A stretch of 64,000 nucleotides of DNA from Pseudomonas protegens (GTDB lineage Bacteria; Pseudomonadota; Gammaproteobacteria; Pseudomonadales; Pseudomonadaceae), in NCBI RefSeq assembly GCF_013407925.2, contig NZ_CP060201.1, forward strand, positions 2,294,001 through 2,358,000. The letters run 5' to 3'. Shown here in pieces: positions 38,201 through 45,840 of this stretch. The notes beneath the pieces were generated by a model. It worked only from the letters and a program-made list of their open reading frames with translations, was not told the DNA's origin and ran no database searches. Each line of letters opens with the position of its first letter. Positions within the stretch are counted from its first letter, which is position 1. A program made the translations under genes and the position numbers.

Positions 38201-41200
38201 GGCCGACACCGAGGTCATCGCCGGTGTCGGCAACCGTCAGGAACTCTACTGGGACGGTCAGGCCGCCCGTGTGGTGTCGTCCCTGGGCGACTTGACCTAC
38301 AGCGTGTCCAAGGCTGGCAGCGCCAACGCGTTCCGCCCGCTGGCGCAGATCGACGCGACCCTGGCCCAGCTCAACCAGCAACTGGCCGGTCTGCCCCAGG
38401 GCTCCAGCGAGCGTGCGCGGCTGAGCGAGCAGATCGCCCTGTACACCCAGATGCGCGCCAGCACCGCCAAATCCCTGGGGGCCGGCGCCGATGGCAGCAC
38501 CACGGTCGACAGCCTGATCGTCAACGACCTGATCGCCGGGGCCGGAGACATCCGCGTCGGCGCCGACCGCATCCAGCAGTCCGGTGCCGAGCTGACCGCC
38601 TACGGCGCGCCTACCGTGGTGATCCACAACAGCTCGGACGACTACCTGGTGACCAACGGCATCCTGGTGTCCGCGGCAGGCACTGGCACCATCACCTCCA
38701 CCGGCGCGGCCAAGCTCAACGCCAGCGGCGCCCGGTTGACCGAAGTGGGCCGTTCCCAGTCCGACTTCTATGACGCCAACCAGCGCCCGAGCGTGCCGTC
38801 GATCGTCATTCAGAACACCTACGACACCCAACTGGCGGGCAACACCAGCCCGGCGCCGGGCATCCTGGTGCTGGGCGATATCCAGAACCTCAAGGGCAAC
38901 ACCGCGCTGAGCAACACCTCGGGCAACGTCTCGCAGTTCGCCACCATCGAGAGCTACCAGCTGAGCATGAACGTGCCCAACGGCGACCTGTTCGTGAACC
39001 TGCCGGGGCGCAACTGGAACCTGGCCTCGGTGCAGGCCGAGTGGGCCAACATCATCAAGGGCCTGTCGCCGGAAGTGCTCGGGCTGCTCAACGGCCGCTC
39101 GATTCCCGATGCCATTGCCGAATACACCGCCAATGCGGTCTACAACACCAACCCGGACGGCTCGCGCAAGTACAGCGACCAGAAGGCCTTCACCGACTTC
39201 CTGATCCGCAAGTACGGCCGTGGCGACGGCAAGGATCAGCAGGTCATCGTCGGCGGCGTGGTGCGCGGCTACTGGGAAAACGATGACACCGACACCTCCG
39301 ACCGGGTGAGCCTCAAGGACGGCAAGTACGTCTACACCGGCAACCAGAACGCGGACGACCTGTCGTGCGTGCTCTGGAGCTGCACGACCGGCGTATGGGA
39401 CTGGACCTATGTCGGCCTCAACACCCTGGCGACGCGCAACAACGCGGCGCTGAGCCAGGCCGACACCAGCGGCTCGTCACAGAGTGCGATGCGCGTGGGC
39501 GGTGCCCTGGCGATCAACGCCAAGAACATCAACATCAACGCCGGGATCGAAGTCGGCAGCCGTACCGACTGGTCGCTGAACCTCAACAGCGCGGTGGCCA
39601 ACGAAATCGGCAGCATCGCCGCGGGCAACGGCCTGGTGCGCCTGAACAGCGTCGCGGCCATCGACGGCAGCGATGAAGTGCCGACGGTCTACTGGGATTC
39701 GGACAACCGCCGCATCCAGGTGCAGCGCATCGACGCCGCCGGCGGCGGCTCGGTGTCCCTGACCGGCAACATCATCAACACCAACGTGCTGGGCAACATC
39801 CGCGTCAACTCCGGCTACGGCGATGTGCAGATCAACAACAGCACCGGCTACGACCTGCGACTCACGGACATCGACCTGGGCAACGGCGGGCAGAGCGTGG
39901 TGCGCATCACCGACACCCTGAAATCCTGGGGCGACGGCCGCGCACAGACCTGGTGGTACGTGAATCAGGCGGGGCAGAACAGCGTTGCGGTCTACAACGA
40001 CGCCAACGGCGCCAGTGGCCTGAGCGGCGCCCTGCTCGACAGCACCATCGGCCGTGAATTCAGCTACAAGCCCCAGACCGGCGCGCGCTACGAGTGGACC
40101 CACGAGTACCACGTAACCCGCGACTACAGCGGTGACACCTCAGCGTCCGGCGACACCACCGACATGGACGAGAAGCTGGGCCAGTGGGTGACCGCCATCT
40201 CCAACTCCGACGGCACCTCATACCGCGTGAGCGACGGCAAGGTGGTGGTGCGCGACGCCACCGGCGACGACAAGGCCTTCATGCAGTGGGCCAATGGCCA
40301 GATCGGCTACACCAAGGTCACCGTCACCAGCGACGGCAACAACGACTGGGGCGGCTTCGTCAACGGCACCGAGTTCAACCTGGCCACCGACATCAAGCTG
40401 GATCTGACCAACAGCGTGAAGGCCGACTACGCCATCCCGATCCGCTTCGTCGGCAACAGCGAGTCGCGCCTGCAGGTGGACTCCACCTCCAACGTCATGC
40501 TCGGCGGCGATATCCGCAACAACGTCGGCACCAGCACCTTCGACGTCAAGGGCGGCTCGCTGCTGCAGGCCGGCGGCTCGCTGCAAGGCAAGGATCTGGT
40601 GCTCAACGCCAGCCAGGGCATCGGCAGCGCCACCCAGGGCCTGAACATCATCGACTCGCGCGTGGCCGGCGCCTCGGTCAGCGCCAGCAGCCAGGGCGAT
40701 GTGTTCCTCAACAGCAGCGGCGACTTCTACGCCAAGTCGATCCAGACCACCGGCGACGTCACCGTCAACGCCGTGGGCGGCATCTATCAGCACGCCGACA
40801 CCCCTGGCGTGGCCATCGCCGGCGATGTGCTCAACCTGCATTCGGGCTCGGGCAGTTCCATCGGCGGGGTCAACCGTCCGCTGGTGACCCAGAGCAACGA
40901 GATCAACGCCTCGGCGCCCGGCAGCGTGACCCTGACCCAGGCCAGCGGCCACATGAAGGTCGGCTTTATCGAGTCGCTGTTCGGCAATGTCGAGCTCAAT
41001 ACCCCGAGCGGTCAGATCATCGGCGCCGCGCCCAAGGGCGAGACTCAGGACGCCAAGCTGCAAGAGAAGATCAAGGAATGGGAGGCCCTGGGCCTCACCG
41101 ACACCAACAACGCCAAGAGCACCATCAACGGCTACCAGAATCTGGTGGTGCGCTACTACGGCGACTACTGGTCGATCCGCGATCTGGCCAACAAGCCCGA

Positions 41201-43298
41201 CAGCGCCTTCAGCCTGAGCCAGAAGGGCCTGGGCCTGTATCGCGAGCAAGTGGCCGCCAGCCTCGGCCGCGCCCCGACCGATGCCGAGATCAACAGCGCG
41301 ATCAAGGCTCGCTACCAGGAGGCCAAGAGCTTCCTGGCCGGCACCCCCGGCTTCGACCAGGGCCTGCTGCAAACCCGCGACAGCGGCTTCCAGTACACCC
41401 TGGACAGCCAGTCCGCGCTCTATGCGCAGATGAGCCACGGCGCGGTGTGGGACAAGAGCATGCTGGGCACGGTGATCAACGCCGGCGCCGTGGCCGGGGA
41501 ACGTCCGTCCACCGGCGCGCTGCCCAATGTCGCCGCCACCCAGGGCTCGATCCGTCTGAACAACGATCCGACCCAGCCCCTGCCGGACCCGGAGACCCTG
41601 GTATTCACCCTCAAGCGCACCGACGGCTACCTGCCCATCGTCACCCAGTTGTCCTCGTCGCAGGGCAACAGCTACAGCTCCAGTCAGCTGATGGCCCTGC
41701 TGGCCGAAGCCAAGCCGGGCACCCTGCAGGCCGAACAGCTGGACGGCGACACCGTGCGCGTCACCCTGCGGCCGCGCTACGACCTGGTGGTGGAAGCCAA
41801 GGACCCGGTGGTGATCGACGCCAAGGGCGACTACCACGTCGGCACCTCCCAGGACGTGATTCTCAAGGACATCACCGTCGGCGGCACCCTGTATGTCTAC
41901 GCCGGCCGTGACGTGATCAACCAGACCGCCACTGGCGTGGCCGGTGCGGTCACCGGCGGCCTGTACATCGACGCCGGGCGCAACATCGGCTCGCCGGACA
42001 ACCCGATCCAGGTCACCAACCGCGGTAACGACCCGGTCACCGTGTACCGTCTGGTGGCCCCGGGCACCGCCAACGTGGTGGTGCTCAACGGCAACGTGGT
42101 GGTGGGCAAGATCGACGTGAAGGGCGAAACCAACCTGGTGGCCAACCACGGCAACTTCTCCTCCCTGGGCGACCACGCCACCTTCGACGGTGGCCTGGTC
42201 AACCTGCGCGCGGTGGACGCCAACGGCAAGACCGCCGGCTACATCGGCACTGCCGCCAACCCGTTCCAGGTGGTGCAGCAGCAAGGCGCGCTGGGGCTGT
42301 TCGGCCTGGGCGCCAACATCCTCGCCACCCAGAACGACCTGGTGATGAGCAACAGCGTGCTCGACGGCCGCGTGGGCCTGCGCGCCGGCGCCGGGGCGAT
42401 CCGCATGGACGACAAAGACTCGGTGATCCGCACCACCGACGAGGCCGACGGCCAGGTCGACCTGGTGGCGGCCACCGGCGTGGGCGAGGCGGCGACCGCC
42501 GTGCGCCTGGACACCGGCCGCTTCAACGCCCAGACCCCAGTGGGCGACGTCAACCTGCACCTGCTGCGCGAGGCCCATGCCGACCACGTGCACGCCCTGA
42601 CCGGCTCGGCCCGGATAATCGGCGACGGCGATGGGGTGCTGGGCACCACCGATCTGGACCTGGCCGACGTGCGCGTCGCCCGCGATCTGGAACTGCGGGC
42701 CGAGAGCATTCGCGGTCAGATCACCCAGACCGTCCAGGCCACGCCGTTGCGCCTGTGGGCCAGCAACCTGCAAGGCGGGGTCGCCGACCGCATCGACCTG
42801 GGCATCAGCAACGCCCCTTATGTCCGCGCCGAGCAGTTGGCGGCCCGCGTGGCCGACATCCGCTCCAATGCCGAGCGCTTCAACATCCTCAACGGCTACA
42901 TCGGCGAGGAAATGAAACTGAGCACCGGCTACGTGACCGCGCTGATGGACAACACCACCCCGGCGCTGCGCTACGCCAGCGACTTCCAGTACTACATCCC
43001 CTGGAAGGGTTTCAGCCTCGACCTGGAAACCCGCGGCGCCACCGGCTCCCGCGCGCCAATGTGGTTCGACTCGGCCCGTGGCGTGTTCACCCGCAACCTG
43101 GTCACCAGCGGCTACGCCGCCTTCGACATCGCTCGTGCGCACTTCAGCGCCGACTGGCGCAGTAGCCATGACGGGCGAGTCATGCCGGCGTTGTCGGCGG
43201 CGCATCCGGTGTACCCGGTGCTGCAACCGGCCCAAGAACTTTCCATCGCCCCACGGGCGGTCAACCTCAGCAATCAGAGCAACGATGACTCGATCTAA
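29211..43298 (+). CDS. Giant LktA-family two-partner-secretion adhesin (TpsA)
   Basis: 4695 aa from the ATG at 29211, where the extended signal peptide MNHVYRTIWNHAKGVWQVVG (ESPR) begins; starts further upstream would precede it. Signal-peptide core 'AGLLALGAILSSPGVYAQ', then the TPS/haemagglutination-activity domain (about 70-320, 'NGFNSFSRFNVGSGETANLYV', 'NPHGMVVGEKGVINVGSLNVSTP'). The middle (about 1100-2900) is a long series of imperfect 60-75-residue units with 'GSVAVNxLDxxT' cores, expected to stack as a beta helix. The C-terminal third is less regular and has one CVLWSC pair (C3386, C3391). No toxin domain at the end. It should be exported by the TpsB encoded next and act as a surface adhesin in attachment or biofilm. 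Leukotoxin-family naming does not prove toxicity. Confidence 0.9.
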   Translation: MNHVYRTIWNHAKGVWQVVGEHTTSQGKTKSSKTASSAGLLALGAILSSPGVYAQGIVTDGRTATSLVQNGQVTDIRTNTIQGGNGFNSFSRFNVGSGETANLYVPDSANALINIVRDQRTEINGILNGYKNGQIGGDIYFANPHGMVVGEKGVINVGSLNVSTPNSAALERLLGADGRIDEQAVAQLKAGNLPLSESGLVSVRGQVNASGAIKLQGHDVEIAAGASLNSAQPAVPRIEQLVNIGDLDSGAAMVEVEGEIRIVAAQDVKVDGRVIADGSGGHKAGEVEIRAGRDIVIGQGARVSASGQGEHSDGGKVLVKAKEQTTLAKGATVAANAGRSGDGGSVELSADKTVTWAGSLEASAGQSGKAGQVLIDPEQINVTQDQRLGGANYTLQASKQINLANGVMVSTRNIANYQNASQDEHRDAVSIGDSGNISLEAPSIVLGDNAKLYAHTNTSAYQAGDISLKARATEGALITPGIQVGVGSNKTEITLGKGVEVRGRKVSISAESSTALTDSLSEKGLYNAYDADGNPIAQVLTDQQMATQREALLKSGAITPDQAAAGQKGFFEGLINTLVSNGLLAGVQVLDAQSKVNIGDQVQIVGSGDVNIAAHAATNATAQVMGLHVGAVVAVTSTDATLNVGQGARIESQTGNVTLKSQSDTTVDTSVKAMKVSSKLPVTLTANVSYADGTADTQVGAGSLIKAAGNASVQAEQNKSYKVAAIAGDSEGAVGIAVLVALSDLDARNTFNGTLEAGNNATLSATLNTQQNQHNASVLLGDTLGTRVAKMQSDAVNKLVEGMKSFIGKTTEKAGEQNKDENTEGFLKKLGVAGAVAYIDHDNNASLDVGSQAKVKAGANANLSAQVTDALNSSVATTISDKKAASKPFSFDTESTGKENAASVAILISTQNNSAVLNVRPGAELDAIKALTLSSKASLPWLDQSQLSNLIKGFSSDNVDDFTRALGTGNQLFSTWVNATAAVSGEKAQDSGNALSGMVDINDVGLSAKVNVADGVRINQDAAYQGQQQSVDIHARTESQMVNVAADPAVFNSSGAKNGLGAGVIVGNYTHTAEASVGAVDLHANDLKVQAINDIDLINYAVAGTSNGSNALSGSVSVTGMHNTTRAGIDDGARLDLTRGNGGNGNIDISARDETDALTITGGVVSSTTRAAGVATGVHDIDRTTEAWLGSRDTHLATGSTRADGDLNVKASADGRIGNYALSVALTAPPAPAKPGQPQARDGSGAFGINISGSAAVNNVDNLVSARITDDLNLTAGAVNVQASDDTAMHAIAGGAAVSRNTGNGVGLSGAYTQNNVNSHITSELAASGNVTSRHIDVGAENDSSALSISAGVAASASATSYQVAGSVSVNHIDANTQARLADGNISASDGVSVHASDDSTLHAVAGAVTYGGKAGVGAGLSINHVEGSTEATLENLRGLHSNGGLEVSASNTSDLVSVAAAMGYSNKYAFDGAVSINELDHDTRAAISGSQDLVLGGGLNLDAHNASTIWNASGSAAIGRGGAIGASFGYNTISDRVTAELLNSDVHAASAQLKARQDSNINALVAGGAVAAQSNAVAGSVAINTIDNQTRARSQDSTLVSQGALSIDAQDASRIRSLTGALAYGGQGAGIGLAGSYNKILGGVYAGANGGVLQAGELLRVNALRNQQLQTLAAGAGVSGSSSGVAGSVAVNMAGGSTLAELGTGVKASSDGNLLLSARSDSDIETVAGALGVGMGGVGLAGAVAVNQLDGSTSARVSGSGTQLSAKGQGSAVQVDNGQLDSNTSRDLRERTQQSALNGIGVIASSTDEINTVAASVGGGSNVGVSGAVTVNHAGGTTLAAIDDASVTSQAATQVGAYHHTRVTSGNGAGAGGGSAGVGASVTTNTLDHDTQARVSAATLNAQGDIGVNARATHDLDAVVVGAALGGSAGVNGSVAVTTLDGAVRSRVDGSSLHSQGAGIKIAADSDNDLNIIAGGVAGGGVAGVGATVVVTDLDQRTEAGTSGNTLLDAIGLTQVDAQAAQDIDVVAFTGAGGGTAGVAGTVNVLTSTGQTLAGIGAGSRVNTRQDGAQQDVRVHARDSLDTTSTLGTLAAGGVAGVGAGADVQVVRSGAVASVGDGAVVNADRDLSVSAENKRDIDSTSIAAAGGGYVGAGAGVSVVSVASGASANATGSLDSSLNNAQQVGRNSGLNGQMGNQFSGAAQLQADINGRQQSINPNDTFLASPDTTQYSTAARVGHATLDAGRNLSVSAHNTTDVASEAAGVAAGAVGAGAGVAVINVGDRSLAELGGVAKVGGTLSIQAEDAQGGTTEAKAQAGGGGAVGLGAAVAVSEKTSSTTAQVLDGAQITSGGALQVGAHLDHALKSQTVGVAVGGAAIGASVATTHSAGQAQALLGKNVKVQAGSVAVDASARSTNNAEAVGASGGILAGTAVVATASDTTKARAWVGDGSLLLARDNVGIRASTDPMTRALAFGASIGSGAIGASVATAQVNNGVEAGTGAVNIGAGSLDVNATAQRSRDQSAEAKATGATGGALVGINATVATSDLNTDVLAQVGDGSQLTVTGDAAVKAADTTRVKTDSTGIAVGGALAMGANIGKADIDATQRVRFGASGQVGGTLDLSASGSNGVTGDAVAGSGGLIAGSASTLDLNAASHTAVDVLGSTRLQSAKANVKAEHQLDYQADSDSLQAAAVGASGTFIDLSLGADTQVQFDDGARLAARDGLDVEAHNITQGGANAYSGSGGVLTGSAVLVDNSIRDTSRILLGNNVGLATNGSPLDVEKGHLRMTAHNTMRVAEVGKLKAGGAIAAPYAGTDMKVTVNNQVLVGDDTNLRSSGLLQVGAYSDTRASTDARVDVFGLVGAGGGNSKIDLSAAQMIRFGANADLLGYGNLGLRAGQSADGNQSNDIRAKASTLVVNNTLIPITAKLGVDATASTTNDLIFGRNDRLRSVRNVDLTATNGKVSADGSGTGKNPYLSLFSSEQTVRSNKVNQLASLNLADTEVIAGVGNRQELYWDGQAARVVSSLGDLTYSVSKAGSANAFRPLAQIDATLAQLNQQLAGLPQGSSERARLSEQIALYTQMRASTAKSLGAGADGSTTVDSLIVNDLIAGAGDIRVGADRIQQSGAELTAYGAPTVVIHNSSDDYLVTNGILVSAAGTGTITSTGAAKLNASGARLTEVGRSQSDFYDANQRPSVPSIVIQNTYDTQLAGNTSPAPGILVLGDIQNLKGNTALSNTSGNVSQFATIESYQLSMNVPNGDLFVNLPGRNWNLASVQAEWANIIKGLSPEVLGLLNGRSIPDAIAEYTANAVYNTNPDGSRKYSDQKAFTDFLIRKYGRGDGKDQQVIVGGVVRGYWENDDTDTSDRVSLKDGKYVYTGNQNADDLSCVLWSCTTGVWDWTYVGLNTLATRNNAALSQADTSGSSQSAMRVGGALAINAKNININAGIEVGSRTDWSLNLNSAVANEIGSIAAGNGLVRLNSVAAIDGSDEVPTVYWDSDNRRIQVQRIDAAGGGSVSLTGNIINTNVLGNIRVNSGYGDVQINNSTGYDLRLTDIDLGNGGQSVVRITDTLKSWGDGRAQTWWYVNQAGQNSVAVYNDANGASGLSGALLDSTIGREFSYKPQTGARYEWTHEYHVTRDYSGDTSASGDTTDMDEKLGQWVTAISNSDGTSYRVSDGKVVVRDATGDDKAFMQWANGQIGYTKVTVTSDGNNDWGGFVNGTEFNLATDIKLDLTNSVKADYAIPIRFVGNSESRLQVDSTSNVMLGGDIRNNVGTSTFDVKGGSLLQAGGSLQGKDLVLNASQGIGSATQGLNIIDSRVAGASVSASSQGDVFLNSSGDFYAKSIQTTGDVTVNAVGGIYQHADTPGVAIAGDVLNLHSGSGSSIGGVNRPLVTQSNEINASAPGSVTLTQASGHMKVGFIESLFGNVELNTPSGQIIGAAPKGETQDAKLQEKIKEWEALGLTDTNNAKSTINGYQNLVVRYYGDYWSIRDLANKPDSAFSLSQKGLGLYREQVAASLGRAPTDAEINSAIKARYQEAKSFLAGTPGFDQGLLQTRDSGFQYTLDSQSALYAQMSHGAVWDKSMLGTVINAGAVAGERPSTGALPNVAATQGSIRLNNDPTQPLPDPETLVFTLKRTDGYLPIVTQLSSSQGNSYSSSQLMALLAEAKPGTLQAEQLDGDTVRVTLRPRYDLVVEAKDPVVIDAKGDYHVGTSQDVILKDITVGGTLYVYAGRDVINQTATGVAGAVTGGLYIDAGRNIGSPDNPIQVTNRGNDPVTVYRLVAPGTANVVVLNGNVVVGKIDVKGETNLVANHGNFSSLGDHATFDGGLVNLRAVDANGKTAGYIGTAANPFQVVQQQGALGLFGLGANILATQNDLVMSNSVLDGRVGLRAGAGAIRMDDKDSVIRTTDEADGQVDLVAATGVGEAATAVRLDTGRFNAQTPVGDVNLHLLREAHADHVHALTGSARIIGDGDGVLGTTDLDLADVRVARDLELRAESIRGQITQTVQATPLRLWASNLQGGVADRIDLGISNAPYVRAEQLAARVADIRSNAERFNILNGYIGEEMKLSTGYVTALMDNTTPALRYASDFQYYIPWKGFSLDLETRGATGSRAPMWFDSARGVFTRNLVTSGYAAFDIARAHFSADWRSSHDGRVMPALSAAHPVYPVLQPAQELSIAPRAVNLSNQSNDDSI

Positions 43299-44955
43299 CC
43301 TTCAGCAGCGCGGTGGCCTGAGCGCCACCGCCTTCAGGCTGCCATTTCTGCTCGGCACCGCCGGCCTGATGTTCTCGCTCGTGGCCAACGCTGAATCGCT
43401 GCCGTCCGGTGCCTTGCCGGGCGCCATCAGCTCCGAACTCCTGCGCCAGCCACAACGGGCCCTGGAGCGTCAGGACACTGTGCCGCAAGACAACACACCG
43501 GCACTGACCGTGCCGTTGGTGGGCGACCAGAAGCTGCCGGAAAACGCCAGCCTCAACTTCGAGCTGGTCGCGGTGGTGTTCAGTGAAACGGCAATTCTCG
43601 ACAGCGCCCAATTGCAGGCACTGGTCCAGCCGTACCTGGGGCACAAGGTCGGCTTCAGCGAGCTGCAGCAGCTGATTTCGGCGGTGAACCGGCTCTATGA
43701 CCAGAAAGGCTACGCCACCGCGCGGGCCATTCTGCCAGCGCAACGCATTGAAGGCGGTCGCGTGCGCATTCAACTGGTGGAGGGCCGGGTCGGCGAGCTG
43801 GTCCTGGAAGGCAACGGCTACATGAAACAGGACTTCATCCGCCAGCGCCTGAACATCGACTCCGGCGAACTGGTCGATCCCAAGCGCCTGGAAGCCGAGC
43901 TGTCGCGTTTCAACCGCCTGAGCTCGGGCAACCTCTCGGCCTCGTTGCAGCACGGCAAGGGGTATGGCCTGACCGACGTCTACGTGAACGTCAACGAGCC
44001 GCCGCAGAACAGCCTGGAACTGTTCGCCAACAACCACGGCTACGAATCCACCGGGGAAGAAACCGGCGGCATGATGTACCGCCATTACGGCGCCCTGGGC
44101 GGGGACGACGTGTTCTCGGCCTTCCTCACCGGCGCTCGGGGCTCGGGCATGGGCATGCTGTCCTACGACGCGCCCTTCAACAGCCTGGGCGGGCGCATTG
44201 GCGGGCGTATCGGCAAGAGCCGGGCAAAGGTCATCTACGGTCCGTTCGCCAGCCTGGACTCGCAGAGCGACTCGAAGAACGGCTCGCTCTTCATCAATCA
44301 CCCGCTGTGGAGCAACCAGAGCTGGCTGCTCACCGGCCAGTTGACCTACGGCGAGCAGAATACCCGCAACTACATTTCCGGAGTCTTTCTCAACGAAAAC
44401 CGGGTCAAGAGCACCCAGGCCGACCTCACCGCGCTGTATCTGGCGCCCGGCCGCTCGCTCCGGGTGAGCCTGGGTTATCAGGATGCGCGCAGCGAAGTGG
44501 AGGGCACGCCGATCCATGACCACTTCGGCCTCTGGGTCGGCTACTGGCAGCTCTACCAGGCGCTCAGCCCGGACTGGTTCCTCAATGCCAGCGGCGCCTG
44601 GCAGTACTCGAAACGCGAAGGCGTGCCCTCCAGCCAGCTGTTCCAGATCGGAGGGGCGTCCACCGTGCGCGGCTACCGTCAGGGCGAGTTGGCCGGCGAT
44701 GGCGGCCTGTACTCCAACCTGCAGGCCAACTATCGCATCACCCAGGCGCTCACCGGTTTTGGTTTCTACGACTACGGGCGAATCGACTCGTCATTCCGCC
44801 AGCCCGAAAAAATCGACAGCGTCGGCACCGGCGTCAACTGGCAAGCCACCTCGCGGCTCAGTGGCGAGCTGACGGTGGGCGTGCCGCTGACCAAGGTCCG
44901 CAACGATCAGGACTCGTCCTACATCAACCTGCAACTGGTGTACAAGATCCTCTGA
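43285..44955 (+). CDS. TpsB outer-membrane transporter (ShlB/FhaC/HecB family)
   Basis: 556 aa from the ATG at 43285, which overlaps the adhesin gene by 14 bases. Signal peptide ('LPFLLGTAGLMFSLVANA'), POTRA-like domain about 80-155 ('SAVNRLYDQKGYATARAILPAQRIEGGRVRIQLVEGRV'), second POTRA, then a 16-strand barrel with the VRGY motif at 461-464 that pins the lid loop. It recognises the TPS domain of the preceding adhesin in the periplasm and moves it across the outer membrane. Tight overlap makes the pair a single unit. Confidence 0.92.
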   Translation: MTRSNLQQRGGLSATAFRLPFLLGTAGLMFSLVANAESLPSGALPGAISSELLRQPQRALERQDTVPQDNTPALTVPLVGDQKLPENASLNFELVAVVFSETAILDSAQLQALVQPYLGHKVGFSELQQLISAVNRLYDQKGYATARAILPAQRIEGGRVRIQLVEGRVGELVLEGNGYMKQDFIRQRLNIDSGELVDPKRLEAELSRFNRLSSGNLSASLQHGKGYGLTDVYVNVNEPPQNSLELFANNHGYESTGEETGGMMYRHYGALGGDDVFSAFLTGARGSGMGMLSYDAPFNSLGGRIGGRIGKSRAKVIYGPFASLDSQSDSKNGSLFINHPLWSNQSWLLTGQLTYGEQNTRNYISGVFLNENRVKSTQADLTALYLAPGRSLRVSLGYQDARSEVEGTPIHDHFGLWVGYWQLYQALSPDWFLNASGAWQYSKREGVPSSQLFQIGGASTVRGYRQGELAGDGGLYSNLQANYRITQALTGFGFYDYGRIDSSFRQPEKIDSVGTGVNWQATSRLSGELTVGVPLTKVRNDQDSSYINLQLVYKIL

Positions 44956-45006
44956 GATGAGCGCGGACACTGGGCCACGCACCCAGAAGGCAACGCCTGT
45001 TCGATT

Positions 45007-45022
45007 GCCCTCTCCGGAGGGC
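45007..45022 (+). terminator. Short hairpin behind the TpsB gene
   Basis: GCCCTC-TCCG-GAGGGC, 6-bp stem, 52 bases after the stop. There is no T tract, so it is a weak candidate terminator; the response-regulator gene begins 129 bases further on. Confidence 0.35.
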
Positions 45023-45150
45023 GGTCGTGCTAACGGCATGGCCTTTTCAGTACAATGGCCGCCGTTTAACGCCCTACTCTCCTGGCCTTTCTCTTGCGGT
45101 TCGAGTGGTGTTTAGCGTCCTGCCGTCTCCACCACCACAGCGCCCAATCG

Positions 45151-45834
45151 ATGCTCGAACTGATCCTACTCGAAGACGAACCCATGATTGCCGAGGAGCT
45201 GGCCGAGTTCCTCGGCGATTGCGGCTATCGGGTGACCCTGGTCCGCCACATCGCCGCGTTCACCCAATCCTTCGATGCACAGCGCCATAGCCTGGCCGTG
45301 ATCGACCTGGGACTCCCCGACGGCGACGGCCTGGAACTGATCCACGGCTTGCGACAACAGGGCGGCACCCTGGGGATTGTCGCCTTCACCGCGCGCGCCG
45401 CGATTGAGCAAAAAGTGCTGGGGTTGCGTATCGGCGCCGATCATTACCTGACCAAGGGCTGCGACCTGGAGGAACTGGCGGCGGTGCTCAGCGCCCTGGT
45501 GCGACGCCTGGGCCTGCAAGGCGAGACGCAACCCTGGCGCCTGGCGACCGGGCCCCGTGAACTGTGGGCACCCAATCAGCGGGTGTTGCGCCTGTCCAAC
45601 CAGGACACCCTGGTCTTGCAACCGTTGATGAGCAACGCCGGCAGCAATGTGAGCCGACGCCAGATCGTCGAGGCGCTGGGCGAGGACTGGCTCAGCTACG
45701 ACCAGCGCCGCCTGGATACCCAGATGCGCCGGCTGCGGCGCAAGGTCGAACAGGCCACAGGCCTGGAACTGCCACTCAAGACCCTGCGCAACAATGGCTA
45801 CTGCTTCTACGAGCGCGTGACGATCATCGACTGA
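45151..45834 (+). CDS. OmpR-family response regulator
   Basis: 227 aa from the ATG at 45151 (MLELILLEDEPMIAEE). Complete receiver: acidic pair E8/D9, phospho-acceptor D52 in 'LAVIDLGLPDGDGL', T80, K102. The C-terminal part (about 130-225) is a winged helix of OmpR type ('SRRQIVEALGEDWLSYDQRRLDTQMRRLRRKVEQATG', 'LKTLRNNGYCFYE'). It lies behind the adhesin/TpsB genes and near a histidine kinase, so it is probably the phosphorylated output that controls the adhesin. The next gene, on the other strand, ends seven bases away and is a diverged relative. Confidence 0.88.
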   Translation: MLELILLEDEPMIAEELAEFLGDCGYRVTLVRHIAAFTQSFDAQRHSLAVIDLGLPDGDGLELIHGLRQQGGTLGIVAFTARAAIEQKVLGLRIGADHYLTKGCDLEELAAVLSALVRRLGLQGETQPWRLATGPRELWAPNQRVLRLSNQDTLVLQPLMSNAGSNVSRRQIVEALGEDWLSYDQRRLDTQMRRLRRKVEQATGLELPLKTLRNNGYCFYERVTIID

Positions 45835-45840
45835 GAGCGC

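Noticed and set aside
30000..43000. CRISPR array or DNA tandem repeats in the adhesin region
   Set aside because: The repeats are imperfect at DNA level, vary in length and keep the reading frame; they are protein repeat units.
29532..43235. Long antisense frames (up to about 1200 codons) across the adhesin gene
   Set aside because: They are shadows produced by high GC at third codon positions; composition is Gly/Ala/His/Gln-rich and repeats mirror the adhesin's units.
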